64,000 bases of DNA from JACDER01 sp963842575 (GTDB taxonomy: Bacteria; Actinomycetota; Thermoleophilia; Gaiellales; Gaiellaceae). The notes beneath the pieces were generated by a model. That model worked only from the letters and a program-made list of their open reading frames with translations. It ran no database searches and was not told where the DNA came from. Both the position numbers and the translations under genes were made by a program. Shown in pieces: positions 1-8,483 of this stretch; within the stretch, counting starts at the first letter, position 1; every line of letters begins with the position of its first letter. The stretch spans positions 248,001 through 312,000 of the forward strand of contig CAWJGS010000001.1 in the NCBI GenBank assembly GCA_963842575.1. Direction: 5' to 3'.

Positions 1-948
1 GTAGTGGAAGTGGATGGACGTCTGTCCGTGCGCGCCCGAGAGGAGGTTGATCGCGAGGAGCGGAAGCGCGGGGATGAGCGCGAGCGGTGCGAGGAAGCAG
101 AGACCGGCGAGCGGCGCGAAGAGCCCGAGGAGGTAGCGGACCCCGCGATGGTCGAAGACGATCTGCAGGACGTGGAGCGGGTGCGTGAAGATCATCCGCA
201 GCGCTTCTCGCGGCGATCCCCCCACGTCCTTGTAGCGCCCGTAGAAGCTGAGCGGCGCTCCGTGGCGGAAGTACGGCGTGATCACCTCGACGATGAGCGC
301 CGTCGCCGTAAGCCCGATCGCCGCGACGCCGAGCCCGAACCACCATCGCCTCCGGGTGATGGCGTAGTAGACCCCCATTCCCGCCACCACGAGCGGCATC
401 TCCTCCCGCGTCGTGCACGCGAGCAGCGCGAAGACGGTGAACGGCACGAGCCGGTCCTCGTCCAGGTACCAGAAGGCGAAGAGGAGCAGCGAGCAGCCGA
501 GCGCGCCGGGATGGAACTCGTCCAGCGCGAGCCACTGGAGCGGCGGGTAGATCAGGTATACGAGGACCAGGCCGAACGCAGCTCGCTCCGAGCGCAGGTG
601 CTTGCGTGCGAGCCAGAACACCGGGAGAGCGCCGAGCGCGAGGACGATTGCCTGGACGGTCACGAGCATCTCCGGCCGCGGCCAGATCCACCACAGCGGC
701 GCGAACACGAGCAGGATCGGCTCGAAGTGGACGCCGAGGCGGGAGATCTGCTCGCCGTGCAGGTTGGTCTGCTGGAGGACGCCGTCGCCGTGCGCGGTCG
801 TCCAGATCGCCTGGACGAAGTTCCCGAGGTCGAACCGACCTGTGTTGTACCCGCGGTGGCGGAGGATGGACAGCGACGTGAACTCGGCGGCGAACGCCGC
901 CATCGCGACCCAGACGAGCACTTTCGGCGAGGGGAGCCGGAGCTTCAC
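1..948 (-). CDS. DUF2079 membrane protein (3' end cut by window edge)
   Basis: About 316 residues of a polytopic membrane protein read on the minus strand from a GTG at 948; the rest lies outside the window. The early motif RFDLGNFVQAIW, a GEQ..R..VHFEPILL block and the FHPGALG segment are typical of DUF2079, a family with the GT-C-like fold of polyprenyl-linked sugar transferases. Several hydrophobic helices follow at roughly residues 10-25, 75-100, 115-150, 160-185 and 200-220. The start overlaps the stop of the upstream glycosyltransferase by three bases, so the two are probably translationally coupled. A role in extracytoplasmic glycosylation is inference from family and neighbours; the donor and acceptor are unknown. 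Confidence 0.8.
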   Translation of the reverse strand, partial: MKLRLPSPKVLVWVAMAAFAAEFTSLSILRHRGYNTGRFDLGNFVQAIWTTAHGDGVLQQTNLHGEQISRLGVHFEPILLVFAPLWWIWPRPEMLVTVQAIVLALGALPVFWLARKHLRSERAAFGLVLVYLIYPPLQWLALDEFHPGALGCSLLLFAFWYLDEDRLVPFTVFALLACTTREEMPLVVAGMGVYYAITRRRWWFGLGVAAIGLTATALIVEVITPYFRHGAPLSFYGRYKDVGGSPREALRMIFTHPLHVLQIVFDHRGVRYLLGLFAPLAGLCFLAPLALIPALPLLAINLLSGAHGQTSIHFHY

Positions 949-2009
949 AAGAGCCCCTCGAGGACCTCGCGCCAGCGCCGGCCGAGGACGTCCTCGCTCG
1001 CGCGCTCCTCGTACGCGCGGCGGCCTCCCTGTGCGATTCGGGCGAGGAGGTCGCGGTCGCCCGCCGCCGTGCGCAGCGCATCCGCGAGCGCCTCCGCGTC
1101 CCCGGCCGGGATGAGCAGCGCGCTCTCGCGGTCGGCCAGCAGCTCGCGCGCGGCCGGTGTGTCGGCGGTGATCACCGGAGCCCCGCACGCGAGCGCCTGG
1201 AACACTTTGTTGGGAATCACCCGCGCCGCCTTCGCGGACGTGCCGAAGATCCCGAGGGCGCAGAGGCAGCTGCGGTAGGCATCTCCGAGCCGGTCGTACT
1301 CGATCCAGGGAACCCACTCGACGTTCGGCGGGCGCGTTTCGAGCAGCGCGTCGAGCTGTCCCCGCCCCGCCACGGTGATGCGGAGATCGGGGACGAGCCG
1401 GGCCGCCGCGAGGATCGTCTCCAACCCGTGCAGCGGGATCAGCTTGCCCACGAACAGGAAGTCGCTCTCGGGGCTCCAAACGGGATGGAAAACCCGCTCC
1501 TCCGCGCCGACCAGGCAGACCGCGAAGCGCTCGGCCGGCATGTGCGCGAGGTCCGCGAAGAAGGCCGCGCTCTGCTCGGTGTCGGCGACGACGAGATCGG
1601 CGGCGCGGAAGGCCGCGCTGTCGATCCGCGCCAGCGCCCGGCCGGCGGCGCTGCCTGGGGTGAAGCGCCTGCGGTCGGCGACCCACGTGTCCCAGAGCGA
1701 GACGAGCGGGTTGAACACGATCGGCTTTCCCCGCGCTGCACGCCTGGCCGCGGGAAGGTCGAGCTGGCCCGGATAGCCCACGACGAGCACGTCGAAGTCG
1801 GCGTCCTCCCGGCGCAGCAGCTTCAGCTCCGCCTGCGCCACGCGCGCGAGCGCACCGATCCCGGCCTTCCATTTGTGCTCCTCGCCCTCCCACACCGGGA
1901 CGTGCCGCTCCACGACGTCGGCGCCCGCCCGGCGCAGGCACGAGATCACCTGGGCGTTTCGCGGATACGTGCGCTCGTACGTCCCGAAGTAGAGGACGCG
2001 GAGTGGAGT
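945..2009 (-). CDS. GT-B family 4 glycosyltransferase
   Basis: About 355 residues. The N-terminus LRVLYFGTYERTYPRN is a GT4 N-lobe. The C-lobe carries FLFVGKLIPLHGLETIL and the nucleotide-sugar block ALACGAPVITADTPAARELL, ending in a GRRWREVL helix. It presumably transfers a sugar from an NDP- or GDP-sugar to a lipid or glycan at the cytoplasmic membrane face. It follows the GT2 gene directly and overlaps the DUF2079 gene. No ATG, GTG or TTG is present in frame near the conserved N-terminus: the codons after the GT2 stop at 2012 read GCT-ACT-CCA-CTC-CGC. The start is therefore uncertain, and a rare start or an assembly error near 2000-2015 is likely. Confidence 0.8.
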   Translation of the reverse strand, partial: TPLRVLYFGTYERTYPRNAQVISCLRRAGADVVERHVPVWEGEEHKWKAGIGALARVAQAELKLLRREDADFDVLVVGYPGQLDLPAARRAARGKPIVFNPLVSLWDTWVADRRRFTPGSAAGRALARIDSAAFRAADLVVADTEQSAAFFADLAHMPAERFAVCLVGAEERVFHPVWSPESDFLFVGKLIPLHGLETILAAARLVPDLRITVAGRGQLDALLETRPPNVEWVPWIEYDRLGDAYRSCLCALGIFGTSAKAARVIPNKVFQALACGAPVITADTPAARELLADRESALLIPAGDAEALADALRTAAGDRDLLARIAQGGRRAYEERASEDVLGRRWREVLEGLL

Positions 2010-2011
2010 AG

Positions 2012-2983
2012 CTACTGCAGGATCTCCTCGACCCGGAGCTCTACGCGGCCCCGCTCGTCCGCCCGCTCCTCGTGGTGGCTGATGATCATCTCGCTGAGCA
2101 GGCCGAGCGAGAAGAGCTGGATTCCGACGACCACGAGCAGGACGCCGAGGATGAGCAACGGACGCTTGCCGATCGCTTCCCCGGCGATCTTCACGCCCGT
2201 CAGGTAGAGCAGGATCCCGGTTCCGCTCAGGCCGAGAAGGAGCCCCAGACCGCCGAATAGGTGCAGCGGGCGGTGCCCGTAACGGCCCAGGAACGACACG
2301 GAGAGGAGGTCGAAGAAGCCGCGCAGGTAGCGCTCGACGCCGTAGCGGGAGCGGCCATGGTTGCGGGGGCGGTGGTTGACGGGAAGCTCGGCGATGCGGT
2401 AGCCGCGGTAGTGCGCGAGCACCGGGATGAAGCGGTGCAGCTCTCCGTAGAGACGCAGGCCTTTCACGACTTCGGAGCGGTAGGCCTTGAAGCCGCAGTT
2501 CATGTCGTGCAGGTGCAATCCGGACATCCGGCTGGCGGTGAAGTTGAAGATCTTGGAGAGCCAGCGCCGCCGCCAGGAATCCTGCCGCTGCGTCTTCCAT
2601 CCCGAGACCAGGTCGAAGCCCTCCTCCAGCTTGGCCAGGAGCCGCGGGATCTCGGCGGGGTCGTCCTGCAGGTCGCCGTCGATCGTCACCACGACCTCGC
2701 CGCGGGACTGGATGAAACCCGCCTGGAGCGCGGCCGCTTTGCCGAAATTGCGGCGGAGGCGGACGACGCGGACCTCCTCGTGCTGGGAGTGAAGCCTCGT
2801 GAGAGCGGCGAACGTCCCGTCCACGGAGCCGTCGTCCACGAACAGGACCTCCCAGGGCCGGTCGAGCGGCTCGAGCGCGGCTTGAAGCTCCTCGAAGAGC
2901 AGCGCGACCGTCCGCTCTTCGTTGTGTACGGGAACGACGACCGAGATCGATCGCGGCCCGAGCGGTTCCTCGGCGGCTGTCAC
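2012..2983 (-). CDS. GT2 polyprenyl-phosphate sugar transferase (DPM1/GtrB-like)
   Basis: 323 residues. The GT-A domain starts with ISVVVPVHNEERTVALL, then FVDDGSVDGT, then the metal-binding DGDLQDDP. The region MNCGFKAYRSEV and the RYRG..ELPVNH block are typical of GtrB/DPM1-like enzymes. Two C-terminal transmembrane helices (about residues 230-250 and 265-295) match bactoprenol glucosyltransferases. The likely reaction is transfer of glucose or mannose from an NDP-sugar to polyprenyl phosphate. That would supply a lipid-linked donor for GT-C enzymes such as the DUF2079 protein downstream. It heads a three-gene minus-strand unit and is divergent from moeA, with 22 bp between the two starts. 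Confidence 0.88.
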   Translation of the reverse strand: MTAAEEPLGPRSISVVVPVHNEERTVALLFEELQAALEPLDRPWEVLFVDDGSVDGTFAALTRLHSQHEEVRVVRLRRNFGKAAALQAGFIQSRGEVVVTIDGDLQDDPAEIPRLLAKLEEGFDLVSGWKTQRQDSWRRRWLSKIFNFTASRMSGLHLHDMNCGFKAYRSEVVKGLRLYGELHRFIPVLAHYRGYRIAELPVNHRPRNHGRSRYGVERYLRGFFDLLSVSFLGRYGHRPLHLFGGLGLLLGLSGTGILLYLTGVKIAGEAIGKRPLLILGVLLVVVGIQLFSLGLLSEMIISHHEERADERGRVELRVEEILQ

Positions 2984-3005
2984 GGCAGTAGCTTATGCGG
3001 CGCCG

Positions 3006-4199
3006 ATGGCTCAGCTGCTGACCATGGAGGAGGCGGTGGCGGCGATTCTCGCCGAGGTGCGGCCGCTTGCCGTCGAGTCCGTTCCGATCGGAGACGCTCG
3101 GGGCAGGTTCCTCGCCGAGGACGCGGTCGCCCAGGTCGACCTTCCGCCGTTTCCGAGCTCCGCGATGGACGGCTTCGCGGTTCGCTCCGCCGATACGCCG
3201 GGGACGCTGCCGGTTGTCTTCAGGATCGCGGCCGGCCGGCCGGCGTCTCAGCCGCTCGGCGCGGGAGAGGCGATGGGAATCGCCACCGGCGGCGTGGTTC
3301 CCCAGGGAGCCGATGCCGTCATCCCCATAGAGTATGTTGTCGATCATGACAACGAAGTGGAGATTCCCGATGCCGTTGCCGCCGGTGCCAACGTCCGTCC
3401 TCGCGGCGGTGATGTCGCCGCGGGCTCGGTGGTCGCGTCGGCCGGCGTACGCCTCTCCGCCGCCCAGCTGGGAGCCGTCGCTGCCGCCGGTCTGCCGGCT
3501 GTGCGCTCGACGCAGCGTCCGCGCGCCTCCGTTCTGACCACCGGAACCGAGCTCCGCACGCCCGGAGAGCCTCTTGGGCCTGGGGAGGTCTACGAGGCCA
3601 ACGGGTTGATGCTCGCGGCTCAGCTCGTGGCGGCGGGCGCCTCCGTCGAGGTGCTCCCGGCGGTCGCGGACGACGAGGGCGCGCACCGGCGCGCGCTCGA
3701 GCGTGCCCTCGAGGCCGACCTGGTCGTCACCTCCGGTGGCGTCTCCGTCGGGCCGCACGACCTCGTCCGCCGCATCGAGGCGGAGCTCGGGGTGCGCGAG
3801 ATCTTCTGGGGCGTCGCGGTCAAGCCGGGAAAGCCGCTTGCGTTCGGCGTGCGGGAGGGCTCGCTCGTCTTCGGGCTGCCCGGAAACCCGGTGTCGTCGC
3901 TCGTGGGGTTCGAGCTCTTCGTGCGGCCGGCGGTGCTCGCGCTGCAGGGTGCATCCGATCCCCGACCCCGGTTCGAGACCGGGACGCTTGCGGCTGCCGT
4001 TCGCCGGAACGCGGAACGCGACGAGTTTCTACGTGGAAATCGCCTGGATGGGGACGCGCTGCCCCGAATCGCGCCGCTGAGCGGGCAGGAATCGCACATG
4101 ATCGCGCGAGCGGCCTCCGCGGACGTCCTCGTGCACGTTCCGCGCGGGGAGGGGGAGCTTTCGGCAGGTTCTGAGGTGCGGTATCTCGTTTTGAGCTGA
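3006..4199 (+). CDS. moeA: Molybdopterin molybdenumtransferase MoeA
   Basis: 397 residues, normal for MoeA. It inserts molybdate into adenylylated molybdopterin, the last step of Moco synthesis. Family signatures are PPFPSSAMDGFAVRS, ATGGVVPQGADAVIPIEY, LTTGTEL, the GGVSVGPHD motif of the MPT-binding MoCF domain, VKPGKPLAFG and FGLPGNPVSS. The ATG at 3006 (MAQLLTMEEA) matches the family N-terminus; the frame is open further upstream, but that would overlap the divergent GT2 gene. moaC and a mog-type gene lie at 15.1-16.1 kb, so Moco genes are split across the window. It is convergent with the M28 peptidase gene, with four bases between stops. Confidence 0.95.
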   Translation: MAQLLTMEEAVAAILAEVRPLAVESVPIGDARGRFLAEDAVAQVDLPPFPSSAMDGFAVRSADTPGTLPVVFRIAAGRPASQPLGAGEAMGIATGGVVPQGADAVIPIEYVVDHDNEVEIPDAVAAGANVRPRGGDVAAGSVVASAGVRLSAAQLGAVAAAGLPAVRSTQRPRASVLTTGTELRTPGEPLGPGEVYEANGLMLAAQLVAAGASVEVLPAVADDEGAHRRALERALEADLVVTSGGVSVGPHDLVRRIEAELGVREIFWGVAVKPGKPLAFGVREGSLVFGLPGNPVSSLVGFELFVRPAVLALQGASDPRPRFETGTLAAAVRRNAERDEFLRGNRLDGDALPRIAPLSGQESHMIARAASADVLVHVPRGEGELSAGSEVRYLVLS

Positions 4200-4203
4200 C
4201 GCC

Positions 4204-6105
4204 TCAGTGCCCGCCGCGGGCGGCGCGCCGTTCGGCGAGCTCGTCCTGCGGATACGGGCGGCGCCGGTTGCCGACCAGACGCCGCATTCCGGTGCGAAAC
4301 GGCCCGCGGCCCTTGCGCTCGGCGGCGGTCGGATACGGCGCGTAGCGGTACGACTCCAGCGCGATCAGCTGTCCCGCGACCGCGAGCCACGCCAGGAAGA
4401 TCGCAATCGCCGGGAGCGGTACGTAACCGATGGCGGTCAGCTCCGCCAGGTACCAGGGCGCGTCCATCCCGAGCCCGAAGCGCCACGCCATCGAGCCGAT
4501 CAGCAGGAACGGCCCTACGAAGCCGGCCGCGAGCAGCAGCAAGCGCACCCACGGCGGCCGGTCGCGAACCTGCGGGAGCCACAGCCAGGTATGGACCGAC
4601 GGAAGGATGAATATGAGCGCGTACGGGTTCGACGCGGCGGTCAGGAGCGCCAGGATTGCGAGGGCCAGCAGCGCTCCGCAGTAGCCGGCGAGCCGCTCCT
4701 CGGGCTGCACCGGACGCCGGGGCAACAGCCGCTCGCGTGCGACGAGCCACCCGATGCATGCGAGGACGAGAAGCCCGACGAGCCCCAGCGTCGGCCAGCG
4801 CCCTGCAGCCGTGGTGCTGAGGTTCGGCGGCAGTGCGATGCCCCGTGGCCAGGCGCCGAGCAGGCTCAGGAAGAGGAATGCCAGGCCGACCCAGGCCCAG
4901 AAGCCGAGGCGGCGGACGTAGCTCCGGACCGATCCGATCAATCGGATCCGTCGCCGGCGGCAGTACGCAAACAGGTCGACGACCGCGGTCAGGAACGGTA
5001 CGAGCATTGCGATCAGGACAAGCTCGAGCGCCCAGCCCGGCAGGAACCGGGAGCCGAGGAAGACGTAGCTCGAGGAGCCGGCGGTCAGCTCGAGGCCCTG
5101 GTCGAGCGAGCCGAGCAGCAGCTGCGTCGCGCGGCCCATCTGCCCCAGCCGGCGGACCTGGAGGCGGTCAGGGGTGTCGGCCGTGCCGCTCGTGTGCCGG
5201 TTTCCTCCTGTTGTCAGGGTCACGGCGGAGATACCGCGCCCGACGAGCGGCGCCTGTTCGTACAGGTTGAACGGGAACCCGAGGTCGATGAGCTGTGCGA
5301 GAAAGCCGGGGTGGCGCAGCTCGGCGCGGGGGCTCTGTTCCTTCAGGCGTGAGACAGCCGTTTGTACGAGCGTGGCGGGTGGCGAGCGCGGCGCATCGCC
5401 GGAGAACTGGATCGCCGGGGTGTCCTTTCCGGCGAGCGCGTCGAGGTCGACGACGGCCAGAACGCGGTTCCGGTAGGGCGAGTGCGTGGCAAAGCGGTAG
5501 GCGCCGAGCGCGCCGTACGACCCGCCGTCGGTGGAGAGGAAGATGATGTTGTGCGCCGGGCCGGTGCCGGGGGAGGTCCTCGAGCCCGTGCCCAGGCTCG
5601 CGTACTCGCGCGCGAGCTCGAGCATCGCGCCGGTGCCCGACGCATTGTCGTTCGCCCCCGGGTCGATCCCCGTGTCGTCGCGATGCGCCATGAGCACGAT
5701 CGCCTCCGGCGAGCGGCCCGGCGCGATGGCGACCACGTTCGAGAGCTGTGTCTTGCCCATTCCGGGGATGTCCGCGCTGAAGTGGTCGACACTCGGCGTG
5801 AAGCCCTCGAGCTCGAACTTCGACGCGATCCACTTGGCCGCGCGCCGGCTCCCGGGTGTTCCCGGCTTCCGGTTCGGGATCGAGCCGGCGAGCTCGTCGG
5901 CGAGGTCGAGAGCCGATGTCGTGTCGAATGCCGGCGGCAGGCTGGGGAGGGGCAGAGTCGCGGCTTTCTTGACGCTGAAGGCCGCGATCAGCAGCGGGAT
6001 CGCCACGAGCAGCCATGTGCCGCGGTAGGAACGCGCGTTGATCGGACGCTCGAGCGATCCGCGCCGCGCGCGCCGGCGCGCTCGTCGGGGCGGGGGCGCC
6101 GCCAT
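4204..6105 (-). CDS. Membrane-anchored M28 family zinc peptidase
   Basis: 633 residues. A basic N-terminus precedes one transmembrane segment (about residues 28-46) and an extracytoplasmic M28 domain. Metal-ligand motifs are IVLMAHRDDTG, PGANDNASGTGAMLEL and LSTDGGSYGALGA. The C-terminal half (about 350-590) is strongly hydrophobic with six to eight predicted helices and a short basic tail. The architecture, an N-terminal M28 aminopeptidase domain with a polytopic C-terminus, resembles Fxna/ERMP1-like and actinobacterial M28 membrane peptidases. The substrate is unknown. It is divergent from the response regulator at 6260. Confidence 0.85.
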   Translation of the reverse strand: MAAPPPRRARRRARRGSLERPINARSYRGTWLLVAIPLLIAAFSVKKAATLPLPSLPPAFDTTSALDLADELAGSIPNRKPGTPGSRRAAKWIASKFELEGFTPSVDHFSADIPGMGKTQLSNVVAIAPGRSPEAIVLMAHRDDTGIDPGANDNASGTGAMLELAREYASLGTGSRTSPGTGPAHNIIFLSTDGGSYGALGAYRFATHSPYRNRVLAVVDLDALAGKDTPAIQFSGDAPRSPPATLVQTAVSRLKEQSPRAELRHPGFLAQLIDLGFPFNLYEQAPLVGRGISAVTLTTGGNRHTSGTADTPDRLQVRRLGQMGRATQLLLGSLDQGLELTAGSSSYVFLGSRFLPGWALELVLIAMLVPFLTAVVDLFAYCRRRRIRLIGSVRSYVRRLGFWAWVGLAFLFLSLLGAWPRGIALPPNLSTTAAGRWPTLGLVGLLVLACIGWLVARERLLPRRPVQPEERLAGYCGALLALAILALLTAASNPYALIFILPSVHTWLWLPQVRDRPPWVRLLLLAAGFVGPFLLIGSMAWRFGLGMDAPWYLAELTAIGYVPLPAIAIFLAWLAVAGQLIALESYRYAPYPTAAERKGRGPFRTGMRRLVGNRRRPYPQDELAERRAARGGH

Positions 6106-6259
6106 GTCGAAGCTAGAGGGCCGCCCTGCGGGGCGGCAGGTTCGGCGCGAACATGCGGTTCGCGAGTTTAGATGGTTGCTGCCACGATCTCGCGCGACTG
6201 CCGCGACCGTTCGACCGCTCTTCGGCGCGGCTCCGCGCTACCGTTCGAGTGGAATCAGC
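6106..6259. promoter_or_regulatory. Divergent intergenic region with a 7-bp hairpin
   Basis: This 154-bp space separates the M28 peptidase start (minus) from the response-regulator start (plus), so it must carry promoters for both. A GC-rich hairpin with a 7-bp stem and TGCG loop lies at 6120-6137. A second partial palindrome (GTTCGGCGCGAAC) follows at about 6140-6153. No convincing -10/-35 pair was seen. Confidence 0.35.
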
Positions 6260-6958
6260 GTGCCCGACTCAGCGACCATTCTGCTCGTAGACGACGAGGA
6301 CGCCGTCCAGAAGCTCCTCACCTATCCACTCGAGCGGGACGGGTATCGCGTCGTCCCCGCGCGTGACGGGGAGGAGGCGCTCGACCAGTTCGCGCGCGAG
6401 CGCGTCGACCTCGTCGTCCTCGACATCATGCTTCCGAAGCTCGACGGCCTCGAGGTCTGCAAGCGTCTGCGCGCGACCAGCCAGGTGCCGATCATCATGC
6501 TCACGGCGCGCGACGACGAGCTGGACAAGGTGGTCGGGCTCGAGCTCGGCGCCGACGACTACATCACGAAGCCGTTCTCCATCCGCGAGTTCAGGAGCCG
6601 TGTGCGCGCGCTGTTGCGGCGCGCGGCGGTTACGCCGTCGTCCGACGCCGACAGCGAGACGATTTCGGCGGATGGGCTGGTCGTCGACCTCGGCCGGCGG
6701 ACGGTGGAAATGGTGGGCGAGCCGATCCAGCTCACCTACGTCGAGTTCGAGATCCTGCGGACGATGATGTCCCGCCCCGGGAGGGTCTTCAGCCGGCACA
6801 TGCTGCTCGAGCAGCTCTGGGGCGACTCCAGCTACCGCGATCCGCGAACGATCGACGTGCACATCCGCCATCTGCGGGAGAAGCTCGAGGCCGATCCGCG
6901 TGAGCCGAAGTTCATCCAGACGGTTCGCGGCGTCGGCTACCGCTTCCGCGAGCGATGA
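6260..6958 (+). CDS. OmpR/PhoB-family response regulator
   Basis: 232 residues, the standard size. The receiver domain starts ILLVDDEDAVQ, with the phosphoacceptor Asp in VVLDIMLPKLDG and the switch Lys in DDYITKPFS. A winged-helix DNA-binding domain occupies about residues 130-230 (VDLGRRTVEM ... TIDVHIRHLREKLE ... VRGVGYRF). The GTG at 6260 fits the receiver N-terminus; upstream codons in the same frame lie in the divergent promoter. Its stop overlaps the start of the histidine kinase gene by four bases, so the two form a cognate pair. Confidence 0.93.
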   Translation: MPDSATILLVDDEDAVQKLLTYPLERDGYRVVPARDGEEALDQFARERVDLVVLDIMLPKLDGLEVCKRLRATSQVPIIMLTARDDELDKVVGLELGADDYITKPFSIREFRSRVRALLRRAAVTPSSDADSETISADGLVVDLGRRTVEMVGEPIQLTYVEFEILRTMMSRPGRVFSRHMLLEQLWGDSSYRDPRTIDVHIRHLREKLEADPREPKFIQTVRGVGYRFRER

Positions 6959-8431
6959 ACCCGTTTCGCAGCGTCGGCGCGCTCCTCTCGATCGCGCTGT
7001 CGGTCGTCCTCGTCGGCGCGCTTCTGATCGTCTACTTCATGGTCGTTCCGTCGCTCCAGCACCGGCTGATCACCAACAAGCTGTCGCAGCTGAGCAAGCA
7101 GGCGCCGATGCTGCAGGTGCGGTTCGAACCGAGGCTCTCGGAAACCAAGGACGAACCCGCTCCAGGATTTCGTCGATTCCGTCGTCTCCGAGATCAACGC
7201 GGATCGCGCGGTGACGCTCAACTGGGTCGTCGCAGCCGGAGTCCTCGTCCAGGTGTCGGCGGACACCAAGCAGAACTCCGAAGGCGACTCAGCGAGGATT
7301 CGACGGCGCTCGAGGCGTACCGGACGAGCTCCGTCTCGCAGGGCATCGTCGTGCATGCACGGGAAGCGCTACGCGGAGATGGCCGTTCCCTCGCTCGCGG
7401 CCCCGTCGTTCGTTCTCCTCGTTCAGGAGAACCTCGAGTCGCAGTACCAGACCATCCACGTCGTCAAGCGGCGCCTGCTGATCGCGGGCCTCGTCGGGCT
7501 CCTGGTCGCGCTCGGCGTCGGCTACGGCGGCACCTGGGTCTTTGCGCGCAGGATCAAGCGGCTCGAGCGGGCTGCCGACCGCATCTCGTCGGGGCGCTTC
7601 GACGAGCCCGTGGCCGACGACAGCCTCGACGAGCTGGGCGAGCTGGCGCGCGCGTTCGACCGCATGCGGCTGCGCCTGGCGCAGCTCGACGACGCGCGCC
7701 GCGAGTTCATCGCCAACGCGTCGCACGAGCTGCGGACGCCGCTCTTCTCCCTCGGAGGCTTCCTCGAGCTGATGGACGACGAAGACCTGGACGAGGACAC
7801 ACGCGCCGAGTTCCTGGCCGCCATGCGGGAGCAGGTCGCCCGGCTGACCCGGCTGGCCACCGACCTTCTGGATCTGTCGCGGCTGGACGCCGGCCGCATC
7901 CGGATCGAGCGGCAGGAGTTCGATCTCGAGCCGCTCGCGCACACGGTCGCCGAGGAGTTCAGTCCGGTGGCGCTCGCGAACGACCACTCGCTCGAGGTCG
8001 CGTCCGGAAACGGCAGCGTCCCTGCGCTCGGAGATCCGGAGCGCGTGCTCCAGATTGGGCGTCTCCTGGTCGAGAACGCGATCGTCCACACGCCACCGGG
8101 GACACCGGTGCGCTTGCGCGTCTACGACGGTGACGGACGAGCCGTGCTTTCGGTGGAGGACCAGGGGCCGGGCATCCCCGAGGGCGCGGGCGAGCAGGTG
8201 TTCGAGCGCTTCTACCGGGCGGAGGGCGGGCGCTCCTCCGGCAGCGGGCTGGGCCTGGCGATCGCGCGCGAGCTCGCGGTGCTGATGGGCGGGACGATCG
8301 AGGTCGACTCCCGTCCGGGCCGGACCGTCTTCTCGCTGGCGCTCCCCGTACCGGAGGAGCCCGGAACGCAGGAGGGGAAGGACGAGAAGAGCCCGGCGAA
8401 GCTTCCACGTGGAACATCGTTGACAAAGTAG
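6955..8431 (+). CDS. Sensor histidine kinase (interrupted reading frame)
   Basis: About 490 residues. An N-terminal TM helix and extracytoplasmic segment are followed by a second TM helix near 7470-7540 and a HAMP domain. The HisKA H-box is NASHELRTPLFSLGG. The HATPase_c domain has LLVENAIVHT (N box), DQGPGIPEG (G1) and GSGLGLAIAREL (G2). The frame shifts near 7160, 7290 and 7365, and each segment continues the same protein (for example LQDFVDSVVSEINADRA, then EDSTALEAYRTSS). All three lie in the sensor domain, which agrees with base-call indels, though a decayed sensor cannot be excluded. It is the partner of the regulator at 6260. Confidence 0.85.
8401..8416. promoter_or_regulatory. parS-like palindrome
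   Basis: The sequence GCTTCCACGTGGAACA contains the perfect 12-bp palindrome TTCCACGTGGAA. It matches 14 of 16 positions of the parS variant TGTTCCACGTGGAACA recognised by ParB. It sits in the last codons of the histidine kinase gene, as parS sites often lie inside genes. No parA or parB is in the window and only one copy was found, so the call is tentative. Confidence 0.4.
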
Positions 8432-8445
8432 ACAACAGATCGGAC

Positions 8446-8468
8446 GGGACTCTCGACACGCGAGTCCC
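8446..8468 (+). terminator. Hairpin between histidine kinase and protease genes
   Basis: GGGACTC and GAGTCCC form a 7-bp stem around a 9-nt loop, 15 bases after the kinase stop and just before the protease start. There is no following U tract, so it may be an attenuator or mRNA stability element rather than a terminator. Confidence 0.35.
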
Positions 8469-8483
8469 AGCTACATTCAGCAA

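Noticed and set aside
4..1278. A long plus-strand open frame of over 400 codons at the window start
   Set aside because: It is Arg/Glu-rich and without family motifs, and lies antisense to the DUF2079 and GT4 genes. It is a high-GC shadow frame.
2261..3349. Plus-strand frame over the GT2 and moeA starts
   Set aside because: It spans two divergent, well-supported genes in a different frame and has only low-complexity composition.
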